From NCBI RefSeq assembly GCF_030689305.1, contig NZ_JAUYVM010000013.1:1-64000 (forward strand): 64,000 nt of DNA, written 5' to 3'. How positions within the stretch are numbered: position 1 is the stretch's first letter; every line of letters begins with the position of its first letter. This DNA is from Vibrio penaeicida (GTDB taxonomy: Bacteria > Pseudomonadota > Gammaproteobacteria > Enterobacterales > Vibrionaceae). Shown in pieces: positions 8,230-17,274 of the stretch. A program made the translations under genes and the position numbers. Below the pieces are notes generated by a model. It ran no database searches. It was not told the origin of the DNA and saw only the letters and a list, made by a program, of their open reading frames with translations.

Positions 8230-8255
8230 TTGTACGAGGTGAAAAAATCGTGCAA
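8230..8255. promoter_or_regulatory. Possible GntR operator in the divergent gap
   Basis: TTGTACGA (8230-8237) and TCGTGCAA (8248-8255) form an inverted repeat with one mismatch and a 10-base spacer. It lies about 100 bases before the TRAP binding-protein gene in the gap shared with the gntR gene. FCD-type GntR proteins bind TTGTnnnACAA-like dyads, so this is a plausible but unproven operator. Confidence 0.3.
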
Positions 8256-8357
8256 TTATTGATCAGAGATTAAGGTGTTAATGTGTGTAAACCTGTTAAT
8301 GCCCACTTTGAGGCCGACCATTTGGTTTGGTCTTTTTACACAAAGGAGTGTGTCATA

Positions 8358-9356
8358 ATGAAAATGAACAATGTTGCAAGCCAGTTTAAAAAAGCCTTTA
8401 CGACAGTTGCGATGACTGTTGCGTTGTCCGCAACCAGTATTGCAAATGCGTCTGATGTTAAATTGCGCTTATCGGCGACGAGCTCAGAAACGGATCAACG
8501 TGCTGTGGCTTTGTTAGAAAAGTTTGGTCCTGGAGTTTCTGATTTTGCGACGTTTGAACCGCATTGGAATGCCTCATTGTTTAAACAAGGCACAGAGTTA
8601 GAAGCAATTGCGCGAGGAAACTTGGACATGACCATCACGTCAGCGCAAGAACTGGCTGAGTTTATTCCTGAGTTTTCTATCTTTTCTGCGGGTTACATGC
8701 ACAGAGATGCCGCTCACCAAGTGGCGGTATTCAATGCTGACTTCATGGATGAATTCAAAGAGAAAGTGGAAGACGTACTAAACGTTAAGCTCTTGACGGT
8801 TATGTATATGGGGCGACGTCAATTGAATCTGCGTACCGATACTGAAATCCAAACGCCAGACGACCTGAAAGGGGTGAAACTGCGCATGCCAGGATCCGAT
8901 GCATGGCAATTTTTAGGCAAAGCATTGGGTGCCAACCCAACGCCAATGTCGTTTACTGAAGTTTATACCGCGCTTCAAACGGGAGCCGTTGACGGTCAGG
9001 ACAATCCGTTACCAACCACGAAAGACGCTAAATTCTATGAAGTGACAAAGCAAATCGTACTAACCAGTCACCTAGTGGATCTGAACTACTTAGCCATTTC
9101 CAATAAAGTGTTCAATAAATTCTCGAAAGAGGAGCAAGCGAAACTGCTAATGGCTGCAGAAACCACTGCAGAGTTCGGACGCCAAAAGCAATTGCAATTG
9201 GAAAATGAATTAGCAGACTTTTTCCGAGATCAGGGTTTGAAAGTGTACACGCCCAATGTGGATGCGTTTCGTAAACAAGTTCAAAGTACTTATTTAAACT
9301 CCGACTTTTCAAAAACCTGGCCTGAAGGTCTTCTTGAAAAGATCAACGCACTATAA
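8358..9356 (+). CDS. TRAP transporter substrate-binding protein (DctP family)
   Basis: Periplasmic binding protein of a tripartite ATP-independent transporter, which captures a carboxylate for the membrane pair encoded next. A Sec signal peptide is visible (residues about 1-33, ending SATSIANA before SDVKLRLS). The family segments follow: LTVMYMGRRQLNLRTDTEIQ, GVKLRMPGSDAWQ with the Arg that salt-bridges ligand carboxylates, and GAVDGQDNPLPTT. The start at 8358 has AAGGAG nine bases upstream; the frame is open 25 codons further but without support. The neighbourhood suggests quinate, shikimate, dehydroshikimate or an aromatic acid as ligand (inferred). Confidence 0.92.
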   Translation: MKMNNVASQFKKAFTTVAMTVALSATSIANASDVKLRLSATSSETDQRAVALLEKFGPGVSDFATFEPHWNASLFKQGTELEAIARGNLDMTITSAQELAEFIPEFSIFSAGYMHRDAAHQVAVFNADFMDEFKEKVEDVLNVKLLTVMYMGRRQLNLRTDTEIQTPDDLKGVKLRMPGSDAWQFLGKALGANPTPMSFTEVYTALQTGAVDGQDNPLPTTKDAKFYEVTKQIVLTSHLVDLNYLAISNKVFNKFSKEEQAKLLMAAETTAEFGRQKQLQLENELADFFRDQGLKVYTPNVDAFRKQVQSTYLNSDFSKTWPEGLLEKINAL

Positions 9357-9368
9357 AGCTTTGAATTT

Positions 9369-9860
9369 ATGACTATCTGGAATTGGCTGAAAAAAGCAGC
9401 TGATGGCATCGCGGTTACAATGTTAGCCGCTATGTTCATCATATTTTGCGCTCAGATATTTTCGCGATATGCGTTGAACGAACCATTAGGGTGGTCAGAA
9501 GAACTCTGTCTCACTCTTTGGCTCTGGCTCATTTTTTGGACAGGGGCATTTTGTCTAAAAAGCAGCGACCACATTCGTTTCGATATTTTGTATCTCAGCG
9601 CCCCCAAAAAAATACAAAGAGCAATGTTCTTTTTGGCCGCTCTTGGGATCATTGTAGGTTTTGGAATCAGCTTAGCACCTACTTGGGATTACATTACTTT
9701 TTATAAGATTAAAAAGAGCGCCATTTTGAAAATTAGATTGGATTACGTGTTTAGTATTTATGGCGTATTCCTAGCCGTGATAATTATTCGATACTCTTGG
9801 GCGGTATATACGCTAATTAACCCCAAGCGCAAAGAAGAACAAGAGAAAAGTAGGTTGTAA
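9369..9860 (+). CDS. TRAP transporter small permease (DctQ family)
   Basis: 163 residues with four predicted membrane helices (about 13-33, 46-66, 86-106 and 128-148), the size and topology of DctQ subunits. The FSRYALNEPLGWSEELCLTL segment between helices 1 and 2 is the family's hallmark (RY...W.EE). It starts 12 bases after the binding-protein gene and ends two bases before the large permease. It pairs with the large subunit in the inner membrane. Confidence 0.92.
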   Translation: MTIWNWLKKAADGIAVTMLAAMFIIFCAQIFSRYALNEPLGWSEELCLTLWLWLIFWTGAFCLKSSDHIRFDILYLSAPKKIQRAMFFLAALGIIVGFGISLAPTWDYITFYKIKKSAILKIRLDYVFSIYGVFLAVIIIRYSWAVYTLINPKRKEEQEKSRL

Positions 9861-9862
9861 TC

Positions 9863-11158
9863 ATGAGTATCTCGTTGAGCTTATGCCTAGTAACGGTTTT
9901 GTTACTGGCCGCTTTTGGCGCCCCTGTATCTTATTCCATGCTGATTGGCGCTATCGTTTATCTTTTTATTAGTGGGCAAGACCTCGCTTTAGCGGGCGAG
10001 CAAATTATTCAAGGGTTTTACAGTAGCTACATCTTATTGGCTGTTCCGCTATTTATTTGTGCTGCGAATATCATGAATGCAGGCAGTATTTCAGACCGAC
10101 TGCTTCAATTTTGTGTCGCCATTGTTGGGCATTTCAGAGGGGGGCTTGGTCACGTTAATATTGTGTCTAGCCTTATCTTTTCTGGCATGTCAGGTTCAGC
10201 GGTTGCAGATGCTGCCGGCATAGGGCGCGTAATCATCAATATGATGACCAAAGATGGGCGTTACCCGCCGAGTTACGCCGCTGCGATTACGGCTGCTTCG
10301 GCGACTATCGGTCCTATCATTCCTCCATCGATTCCCATGGTCATTTATGCCTTGGTGTCAGATACCTCTATTGGTTTCCTATTTATCGCGGGTTTGGTAC
10401 CGGGTCTGATGATGGGGGTAGCGCTTATGATCATGAATACCGTTCAAGCGAAGCGTTTGAATATTCCGATGGAGCCCAAAACCCCCACTAAGGATTTACC
10501 CAAGATCACTTGGCGAGCATTGCCGACTTTGATGATGCCAGCGATCCTGTTATACGGCATTTATGGGGGTGTTACCACGCCCACGGAAGCAGCCGCTGTT
10601 GCAGCCGCTTATGCACTAATATTGGCTGCTGTAGTGTACAGATCGATAAGTTTTAAAGAGCTTTACCATGCGATTAAAGAGAGTGCTTATTCGTCTGCGT
10701 CGGTGGGGTTGGTCATAGGGTCGGCATTGATTTTTAACTATATTATTGCCACTGAAAACGTACCGACTCAGATTGCTGGTGTGATTTCAGCATTGGATTT
10801 ATCTCCAATTGCATTCTTGTTGTTGGTTAACCTCATCTACTTATTACTGGGATTCTTATTGGATGCCACGACCGTCATATTGGTGATTGTTCCTCTGTTT
10901 ATCCCTGCCTGCCGTGAATTAGGAATCGATCTCGTTCACTTTGGGGTTGTGACGATAGTAAATTTGATGATTGGTTTGATTACGCCTCCTTATGGGATAT
11001 TGCTGTTTGTGATTAACGGCACAACCGACATTCCATTAGCCGGCATTATTAGACAAGTCGTCCCTTTTATTATTATGTTGTTAGGCGCTTTGTCCGTAAT
11101 GATTTTCTTCCCGGACTTAATTCTATTTTTACCGCGTCTATTCGGTTACCAAGGATGA
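9863..11158 (+). CDS. TRAP transporter large permease (DctM family)
   Basis: 431 residues, highly hydrophobic with about 12 membrane segments: the ion-coupled translocation subunit. Family features seen are SGMSGSAVADAAGIGRVIIN, the ASATIGPIIPPSIPMVIYA loop, GGVTTPTEAAAVAAAYAL, and a C-terminal GLITPPYGILLFV. Its gene follows dctQ with a two-base gap, preceded by an AGTAGG. It ends 40 bases before the convergent araC-type gene. Substrate assumed to be a hydroaromatic or aromatic acid from context. Confidence 0.95.
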   Translation: MSISLSLCLVTVLLLAAFGAPVSYSMLIGAIVYLFISGQDLALAGEQIIQGFYSSYILLAVPLFICAANIMNAGSISDRLLQFCVAIVGHFRGGLGHVNIVSSLIFSGMSGSAVADAAGIGRVIINMMTKDGRYPPSYAAAITAASATIGPIIPPSIPMVIYALVSDTSIGFLFIAGLVPGLMMGVALMIMNTVQAKRLNIPMEPKTPTKDLPKITWRALPTLMMPAILLYGIYGGVTTPTEAAAVAAAYALILAAVVYRSISFKELYHAIKESAYSSASVGLVIGSALIFNYIIATENVPTQIAGVISALDLSPIAFLLLVNLIYLLLGFLLDATTVILVIVPLFIPACRELGIDLVHFGVVTIVNLMIGLITPPYGILLFVINGTTDIPLAGIIRQVVPFIIMLLGALSVMIFFPDLILFLPRLFGYQG

Positions 11159-11197
11159 CTATACTCTTTCAATTTGAAGTCACTTGGGCATAAGCAT

Positions 11198-12094
11198 TTA
11201 TTCCGTAATGTCTCTCTGCTCTCGCGCTTTTTTCTGAAATTGTTTTGGTGGCATTCCACTGACTCGACGGAAAAAGCGCGAGAAGTAACCGGGATCTTCA
11301 AAGCCGAGTTTATAGCCGATCTCTTTCGCAGAAAGCTGAGTGTAGATAAGTTGTCTTTTGGCTTCGGTGATAAGGCGTTCGTGAATCAACTGCAACGCAT
11401 GCTGATCGGCGAATCGTTGACACAGTCGATTGAGTCTGCCGGAGCTTAAACCAAGTTCATCTGCGTACTGGGCAACACTCCAATGCTCTAAATAATGTTC
11501 GTCTACCAGTGCCATAAATGCCTCGTAAGCGACAATTTTAGAATCGAGACCCACGTCAGAAATTTGGTTGGGTTTGAGAGAACGATGTATCAATAACAGC
11601 AATATTTTTAGATAGCCCCCAATCATGGATTCTTGGGCTGCATCCGACGAATGATATTCCTTGATTAATTGCTGAGTGAGATACATCGCTTCTTTTGAAT
11701 GCTGGCTACCAGGCTCCAGTTGAACCACTAATGATTCGCGGAACAACTGAGGAAAGAGTTCCCGCTCTTTTTCATTGAATAGCTGCATAAGAAAGGGTTG
11801 AGAAATCGTGACAATGTAACCTTCGACGTTAGGTTGGTGCACAAATCCATGCACTTCTTTGGGGGGGATCGATAACAGACAGTGCTCTTCTCTTTCTACT
11901 GACAAGTCCCTGACTTGGGCCAGCATTTTGCCTTTTTCTAAAATCAGCAACTGATGCAAATTGTCATGGCGGTGGGGGTGAATTTCCCAATTATGTTTCG
12001 GCAAAGACTGCTCCAGCCTCGCGATATCAAAATAGGCTAAAGCGTTAGAGGGGACGGCTTCACCGTAAAGAAAATAGTGGGGGATATCGGACAT
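11198..12094 (-). CDS. AraC family transcriptional regulator
   Basis: 298 residues. The N-terminal half is a cupin-like ligand-binding domain (HPHRHDNLHQLLILEKGKML and the PPKEVHGF strand). The C-terminal half holds two helix-turn-helix motifs (WSVAQYADELGLSSGRLNRL and IGYKLGFEDPGYFSRFFRRV). This resembles the PobR/HpaA-type activators of aromatic-acid operons. An AGAGG precedes the ATG. It is divergent from the protocatechuate 4,5-cleavage operon with a 137-base gap, so it is the likely activator of that operon (inferred). Confidence 0.9.
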   Translation of the reverse strand: MSDIPHYFLYGEAVPSNALAYFDIARLEQSLPKHNWEIHPHRHDNLHQLLILEKGKMLAQVRDLSVEREEHCLLSIPPKEVHGFVHQPNVEGYIVTISQPFLMQLFNEKERELFPQLFRESLVVQLEPGSQHSKEAMYLTQQLIKEYHSSDAAQESMIGGYLKILLLLIHRSLKPNQISDVGLDSKIVAYEAFMALVDEHYLEHWSVAQYADELGLSSGRLNRLCQRFADQHALQLIHERLITEAKRQLIYTQLSAKEIGYKLGFEDPGYFSRFFRRVSGMPPKQFQKKAREQRDITE

Positions 12095-12231
12095 GGTGCC
12101 TCTGTGAAAAAATTGTTGATTAAATGGTCAAAACGTTACAAATGTACAATAAATTGTGAAAAAGTTGAATTTATTCCTGATGTGATGGCGATTAATCTAA
12201 ATACTCATTCAGAGTACAAGGTAGAAATAGA

Positions 12232-13293
12232 GTGCACGGGATCCCTTATATGCAGATACGTGGTGGCAGTTCGAAAGGGCTGTATTTTCTTGCCAAAGAT
12301 CTGCCCGAAAATGAACAAGAACGAGACCAACTCTTACTCGATATTGTGGGTCGAGATCACCGCCAAATCGATGGTCTTGGCGGCGCGCACCCACTGACTA
12401 GCAAGGTTGCGATTGTTTGTTTGTCGGATGATCCGCTCGCAGATGTCGACTACCTCTTTGCTCAGGTTGTGGTGGGAGAAAACCGAGTAGATACGTCCCC
12501 AAATTGCGGAAATATATTGTCTGGTGTTGGGGCATTTGCTCTCGAAAGCGGATTGATTAGCGCAGCGGAAGAAACAACGACGGTTCGCGTAAAAATGCTC
12601 AACAGCCACCATTACTGCGACCTTATTTTAGAGACGCCGAGCGCCACCTTGACCTACCAAGGGGACACCAAAATCGATGGCGTTCCAGGAACGGCTTCTC
12701 CAGTTATTTGCCAGTACAAAGATGTGGCTGGTTCGGTGTGTGGCGCGCTTCTCCCAACGGGAAATACAGTCGATGTGTTTAATGGCGTGCCCACAACGTG
12801 CATTGACAATGGAATGCCAGTGGTGGTCATTCAAGCAAAAGATGTCGGGTGTACAGGTTATGAAAGTGTGGAGGCTTTGAATCAGGATTCAGAGTTGAAA
12901 TCAAAACTCGAAGCCATTCGTCTACTGGCCGGCAAAGCAATGAACCTTGGGGATGTCACAAACAAAGTGGTACCCAAAATGAGCTTAGTCTCAAAGCCGA
13001 TTTCGGGTGGGCACATTCACACGAGGACCTTTATCCCTCATACGTGCCATACCGCCATTGGCGTATTGGGGGCGGTATCTGTCGCCACGGCATGCATGCT
13101 GTCGTCTTCGGTTGCTCAACCTGTGACACCGCTCAGTTTACCTCAATCTGTTAATACCATTTCGGTTGAGCACCCGACAGGAGAATTCTCAGTCGAACTG
13201 AGTACCGATGAAGATGGCCGCATCAATCAAGTGGGTTTAGTTCGGACTGCAAGGGTGTTGAGCAAAGGCATTGCTTATCCAGCGCCATATTGA
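12232..13293 (+). CDS. galD: 4-oxalomesaconate tautomerase/isomerase (PrpF family)
   Basis: PrpF-family protein of 353 residues acting on 4-oxalomesaconate (keto-enol tautomerisation in GalD, double-bond isomerisation in LigU). Seen: the N-terminal IPYMQIRGGSSKGLYFLAKD motif, GLGGAHPLTSKVAIV, the SPNCGNILSGVGAFALESG segment with the conserved Cys, and GGHIHTRTFIPHTCH near the C-terminus. The start is GTG 12232 with AAGG nine bases upstream. First gene of the protocatechuate operon, which supports a role between the pyrone lactonase and the hydratase. PrpF proper (aconitate isomerase) is the alternative, made unlikely by context. Confidence 0.88.
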   Translation: MHGIPYMQIRGGSSKGLYFLAKDLPENEQERDQLLLDIVGRDHRQIDGLGGAHPLTSKVAIVCLSDDPLADVDYLFAQVVVGENRVDTSPNCGNILSGVGAFALESGLISAAEETTTVRVKMLNSHHYCDLILETPSATLTYQGDTKIDGVPGTASPVICQYKDVAGSVCGALLPTGNTVDVFNGVPTTCIDNGMPVVVIQAKDVGCTGYESVEALNQDSELKSKLEAIRLLAGKAMNLGDVTNKVVPKMSLVSKPISGGHIHTRTFIPHTCHTAIGVLGAVSVATACMLSSSVAQPVTPLSLPQSVNTISVEHPTGEFSVELSTDEDGRINQVGLVRTARVLSKGIAYPAPY

Positions 13294-13379
13294 GAAAAAC
13301 CAAAGGGAATCAAATGGATAATTGGAAAAGAACGCATTGGCGTGAGAAGGAGATCTTGGCATGAAAAGGAGAATTGAGC

Positions 13380-14252
13380 ATGAATAAACCCAGTTGTATG
13401 GCACCAGACAACAATACACGTGTGCCGAGGTTTAAAGCGCCTCCTAAATCGTGTGATGCCCATTGCCATGTATTTGGTCCACATGATGTTTTTCCCTATG
13501 CGATGACATCAACGTATTGGCCACCCGATGCCGACAAGCATGCCCTTAAACGGGTTCATGACACTCTGGGAGTGGAACGAGCCGTGCTGGTTCAAGCAAG
13601 TTGTCACGGAACAGATAACCGAGCCATGTTGGATGCCATTAAAAGCAGTGACGGTGCCTATCGAGGAGTTTGCATTGCAGATGACACCTTTTCCGAAAAT
13701 GATTTCCAAGACTTACATGACGGTGGAGTTCGAGGAGTGCGGTTTAACTTTGTTCGGCACTTAGGTGGAGCACCGGATTTAGCAAAAATGCAAACCGTCC
13801 TAGATAGGGTTAAGCCACTTGGCTGGCATTTGGTGATTCATGTTAATGCAGAAGACATGATCCAATACGAGTCTTTTTTCAATCAGATGGACATGGAAAT
13901 TGTTGTTGACCACATGGGGCGAGTTCCAACCGGTGGAGGAGTAGGGCAGAAGGCGTATCAAATTTTGCTGGATTTCATGCAGCGAGATAATTGGTGGGTA
14001 AAGGTGTGTGGTTCAGAAAGAATTGCAGTTTCTCCTCCTTTTTACGATGCCATTCCGTATGCCCAAGGCTTAGTTGATCTAGCGCCTGACCGCATTCTGT
14101 GGGGAACGGATTACCCGCACCCAAACATCAAAAAACACATGCCTAATGACGCCGATTTATTGGATTTAGTGCCACTGATCGCGAGAGATGAAGCCACTCA
14201 AAAGAAAATCTTAGTGGATAACCCCGCGCGACTCTACGGATTTGAGGATTGA
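13380..14252 (+). CDS. ligI: 2-pyrone-4,6-dicarboxylate lactonase
   Basis: Metal-independent amidohydrolase-superfamily enzyme that opens 2-pyrone-4,6-dicarboxylate to 4-oxalomesaconate. Seen: the strand-1 motif CDAHCHVFGP (HxH) at about residue 26, VQASCHGTDNRAM, GVRGVRFNFVRHLGG, VDHMGRVPTGGG and the barrel-end LWGTDYPHPN with the catalytic Asp. 290 residues, as usual for LigI. ATG 13380 has AAGGAG eight bases upstream; the frame also has a TTG at 13374. Two tiny overlapping frames (13314 and 13361) precede it in the 86-base gap after galD; they may only be chance. Followed four bases later by ligK. Confidence 0.93.
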   Translation: MNKPSCMAPDNNTRVPRFKAPPKSCDAHCHVFGPHDVFPYAMTSTYWPPDADKHALKRVHDTLGVERAVLVQASCHGTDNRAMLDAIKSSDGAYRGVCIADDTFSENDFQDLHDGGVRGVRFNFVRHLGGAPDLAKMQTVLDRVKPLGWHLVIHVNAEDMIQYESFFNQMDMEIVVDHMGRVPTGGGVGQKAYQILLDFMQRDNWWVKVCGSERIAVSPPFYDAIPYAQGLVDLAPDRILWGTDYPHPNIKKHMPNDADLLDLVPLIARDEATQKKILVDNPARLYGFED

Positions 14253-14256
14253 AACG

Positions 14257-14964
14257 ATGACCCATTTAATACAAGGCGTCGCAGTAAGAAATATCAACAG
14301 AGCGAATAGAAAAACTATTGAAGCGTTAGGGCAGTGCGGAGCAGCAACAGTCCATGAAGCGCAGGAACGTATCGGACACCTCAGTTCGGAATTAAGGCCC
14401 ATATACAGAGGCGCAAGGATTTCAGGCAGTGCAGTAACCATTTTGGCTCAGCCCGGTGACAATTGGATGGTTCACGTTGCGATAGAGCTCTGTGAACCGG
14501 GCGATATTTTGGTGATCGGTACGACATCGTCTTCCGATGATGGCTACTTTGGCGATTTATTAGCGACCTCGGCGCAAGCTAGAGGAGTGAAGGGATTGAT
14601 TATCGATGCTGGTGTACGCGATGTGCGAGACCTTGAAGAAATGGATTTTCCAGTTTGGTCAAGGGCGGTATCGATTAAAGGAACGGTCAAAAATACTCTC
14701 GGTTCGGTCAACGTTCCGATTGTGTGCGGTGGTCAAATGGTGATGCCCGGTGATGTGGTGGTCGCTGATGACGATGGGGTTTGTGTCGTTCCTCAACAGT
14801 TGGCAGAAACCACGTTAGAAGCCGCCCAACAGCGTGAGGCAAACGAAGAAGAAAAACGTCAAAAATTGGCGAGCGGCGTACTGGGTTTGGATATGTATAA
14901 CATGCGTCCCAAATTAGAAGCGGCTGGATTCCAATACTTAGATTCATTGGAGGATCTGAAATGA
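14257..14964 (+). CDS. ligK: 4-carboxy-4-hydroxy-2-oxoadipate aldolase (RraA-like)
   Basis: Class II (metal-dependent) aldolase of the HMG/CHA family, which splits 4-carboxy-4-hydroxy-2-oxoadipate to pyruvate and oxaloacetate, the last step of the 4,5-cleavage route. Seen: the GAATVHEAQERIG start, the nucleotide-like loop GDILVIGTTSSSDDGYFGDL, and GLIIDAGVRDVRDLEEMDFP with the Arg-Asp pair used for catalysis and metal binding. The C-terminal extension (EEEKRQKLASGVLGLDMYNM) is typical of GalC/LigK and absent from RraA. 235 residues. ATG 14257 follows a GAGG nine bases upstream. The stop overlaps the ligJ start (ATGA). Confidence 0.92.
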   Translation: MTHLIQGVAVRNINRANRKTIEALGQCGAATVHEAQERIGHLSSELRPIYRGARISGSAVTILAQPGDNWMVHVAIELCEPGDILVIGTTSSSDDGYFGDLLATSAQARGVKGLIIDAGVRDVRDLEEMDFPVWSRAVSIKGTVKNTLGSVNVPIVCGGQMVMPGDVVVADDDGVCVVPQQLAETTLEAAQQREANEEEKRQKLASGVLGLDMYNMRPKLEAAGFQYLDSLEDLK

Positions 14965-16010
14965 ATGAAAATGCGTTAGTGATTGATTGCCATGGGCATT
15001 ACACCACGGCACCGAGTGAGCTCGGCGATTACCGAGAGCAGCAGAAAAAAGAGCTCGCGGAAGATCCTCTTTTTGAACATGTAAAAGGCATAGTAGAAAT
15101 CAGTGATGATCAAATACGCGAAAGCTTAGAAGGGGCTCAGTTAAAGCTTCAAACTGAACGCGGTTCCCACGTTACGATATTCTCGCCTCGCGCTAGCTGG
15201 ATGGGGCACCACATTGGGAACCAGACGACCAGTAAATATTGGAGTGAGCATTGTAACGATCTGATTTATCGGATTACGCAGCTCTATCCCAAGAACTTTA
15301 TTGGTGCAGCGCAATTGCCGCAATCGCCTAACTCCGATTTAAAAGCCAGTGCAGCAGAGCTAGAACGCTGCGTAACTGAATTGGGGTTTGTGGGCTGTAA
15401 CTTAAGCCCAGATCCTTCGGGAGGGCATTGGACCGCTCCGCCGCTGGATGACCGCTATTACTACCCAATCTACGAGAAAATGTCGGAGTTGGGTGTGCCT
15501 GTCATGATCCATGTGAGTGGTTGTTGTCACCCTTGCTTCCATACAACAGGCTCGCATTACTTGGGCGCAGATACGGTAGCTTTTGAACAGTTGATGAAAT
15601 CAAAAACACTGTTTAAAGATTTCCCCGATTTGAAATTTATTATTCCCCATGGGGGAGGCGCCGTTCCCTACCATTGGGGACGTTTCAGAGGCCTGTCCGA
15701 TATGCTTGGGCTTCAACCATTAGAGGAGTTCATCAAAGATAATATTTACTTTGATACGTGTGTTTACCATCAGGAAGGCATCGACTTACTCAATGAGGTG
15801 GTACCAATAGAAAACATACTGTTTGCTTCAGAAATGTTGGGGGCGGTCAGAGGTATTGATCCTAAAACGGGTCACTATTTTGATGATACGAAGCGCTACA
15901 TTGATGGCTTAAATTTATCGCAAGAAAACAAACAAAAAATACTGTCCGGGAATGTTCGGCAGGTTTTTTCTCGACTGGACAATCGATTAAAAGAGGTGGG
16001 TTTGTTATGA
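14961..16010 (+). CDS. ligJ: 4-oxalomesaconate hydratase (amidohydrolase type)
   Basis: Zn-dependent amidohydrolase-2 family enzyme that hydrates 4-oxalomesaconate to 4-carboxy-4-hydroxy-2-oxoadipate. Seen: the DCHGHYTTAP metal motif at residues 9-18, SPRASWMGHHIGNQTTSKYW, GCNLSPDPSGGHWTAPPLDD, VMIHVSGCC, PHGGGAVPYHWGRFRG and the late FASEMLGAVRG. At 349 residues it fits LigJ of sphingomonads rather than the unrelated PIG-L-type GalB of Pseudomonas putida. Overlaps ligK by four bases and ligA by four bases. Confidence 0.93.
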   Translation: MNENALVIDCHGHYTTAPSELGDYREQQKKELAEDPLFEHVKGIVEISDDQIRESLEGAQLKLQTERGSHVTIFSPRASWMGHHIGNQTTSKYWSEHCNDLIYRITQLYPKNFIGAAQLPQSPNSDLKASAAELERCVTELGFVGCNLSPDPSGGHWTAPPLDDRYYYPIYEKMSELGVPVMIHVSGCCHPCFHTTGSHYLGADTVAFEQLMKSKTLFKDFPDLKFIIPHGGGAVPYHWGRFRGLSDMLGLQPLEEFIKDNIYFDTCVYHQEGIDLLNEVVPIENILFASEMLGAVRGIDPKTGHYFDDTKRYIDGLNLSQENKQKILSGNVRQVFSRLDNRLKEVGLL

Positions 16011-16414
16011 GAGACGAGCGTGATTACGACGATATTCCAGGTACTTATGTATTTGATGGTGAACAATCGCGAAAAGGCTACCATTTGAACATGTTTTGTA
16101 TGTCTTTGAACAAGCAAGAAAATCGCGATGAATTTGAAAAGGATGAGCAAGCTTACGTCAATAAATACGCTTTGACGGAAGAACAAAAGCAAGCCGTACT
16201 GAACCGAGAATGGCTAGAAATGCTGAAGCTAGGAGGCAACATATATTACACCTTTAAACTGGCTATTTTCGATGGACTGACCATGCAACATGCCGGTGCC
16301 GCGATGTCGGGAACCGAGATGACGGTAGACGAGTTTAGGCAAATGATGCTGGACGGTGGACGCTCAGTAAAGGGGAACCGCAGTAAAAAAGAACAGGGGA
16401 ATCAAAATGGCTAA
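16007..16414 (+). CDS. ligA: Protocatechuate 4,5-dioxygenase alpha subunit
   Basis: Small helical subunit that caps the active site of the extradiol dioxygenase. 135 residues, with DIPGTYVFDGEQSRKGYHLN at the start and the conserved LEMLKLGGNIYYTFKLAIFD and DGLTMQHAGAAMSG segments that line the substrate pocket. Translationally coupled on both sides (ATGA overlap with ligJ; ligB starts inside its last codons). Works only together with the beta subunit in the cytoplasm. Confidence 0.95.
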   Translation: MRDERDYDDIPGTYVFDGEQSRKGYHLNMFCMSLNKQENRDEFEKDEQAYVNKYALTEEQKQAVLNREWLEMLKLGGNIYYTFKLAIFDGLTMQHAGAAMSGTEMTVDEFRQMMLDGGRSVKGNRSKKEQGNQNG

Positions 16415-17273
16415 AGTTATTGCAGGGGTAGGCACTTCTCATATCCCATTAGTGGGCGCCACAATGGACAACAACACAATGGCTGGCGACTATTGGCAGC
16501 CCTTTATTGAAGGTATTCAACCGGCTCGCGAATGGATGGAACAAGTAAAACCAGATGTGTGCATTATCGTCTATAACGATCACGCGTCCGCGTTCTCGCT
16601 TGAGTCTATCTCTACGTTCTCTATTGGGGTCGCGCCCGAATTTCAACCTGCCGACGAAGGGTACGGGCCCCGTAAGGTACCGGCGTGTAAGGGAAACTCT
16701 GAATTGGCGTGGCACATAGCCGAGTCTTTGATCCTCGACGAATTCGACATGACCATTGTTAACGAAATGCCAGTGGACCACGGTTTGACGGTTCCTTTGT
16801 CCATCATGTACGGAAAACCCGAGTCGTGGCCGTGCCAAGTCATTCCTTTGGCTGTGAATGTTGTGCAGTACCCACAACCTACGGGCAACCGTTGCTACAA
16901 CTTAGGCAAAGCAATCCGAAAAGCGGTGGAATCTTTCCCTAAAGATCTGAACGTTGTGGTGTTTGGTACGGGTGGGTTGTCACACCAATTGCAAGGAGAG
17001 CGCGCAGGGTTAATTAACGTTGATTACGACATCAATTGGTTAAACCAATTTGTGAACGATCCGGAGTCTATTAAAGACACTCCGCATACCGAGTATATTC
17101 GAGAGACTGGCTCTGAAGGCATAGAAGCTATTATGTGGCTGGTGATGCGTGGTGCTCTGCAATCTAATGTGGATGAAGTTCACCGATTTACTCATGCCCC
17201 AATATCAAACACACACTATGCCATGACGCTGTTAGAAAATACCGCTGAGCGCGTAACAAAAAAAGGACGTTAG
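16407..17273 (+). CDS. ligB: Protocatechuate 4,5-dioxygenase beta subunit
   Basis: Catalytic non-haem Fe(II) subunit of the type II extradiol dioxygenase, which opens protocatechuate to 4-carboxy-2-hydroxymuconate-6-semialdehyde. Seen: GVGTSHIPLVGATMDNN with the first iron His at residue 12, the VYNDHASAFSLE loop with the second His, PVDHGLTVPLSIMYG, VFGTGGLSHQLQGERAG with the catalytic His, and a C-terminal THAPISNTHYAMTLL. 288 residues, slightly shorter than the 302 of Sphingobium LigB. Overlaps ligA by eight bases, and the ligC ATG follows one base after its stop. Confidence 0.96.
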   Translation: MAKVIAGVGTSHIPLVGATMDNNTMAGDYWQPFIEGIQPAREWMEQVKPDVCIIVYNDHASAFSLESISTFSIGVAPEFQPADEGYGPRKVPACKGNSELAWHIAESLILDEFDMTIVNEMPVDHGLTVPLSIMYGKPESWPCQVIPLAVNVVQYPQPTGNRCYNLGKAIRKAVESFPKDLNVVVFGTGGLSHQLQGERAGLINVDYDINWLNQFVNDPESIKDTPHTEYIRETGSEGIEAIMWLVMRGALQSNVDEVHRFTHAPISNTHYAMTLLENTAERVTKKGR

Positions 17274-17274
17274 A

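Noticed and set aside
13314..13382. Two tiny overlapping frames (16 and 8 codons) before ligI
   Set aside because: They could be translational couplers, since each has an AAGGAG-like neighbour, but such short frames are expected by chance in an 86-base gap.
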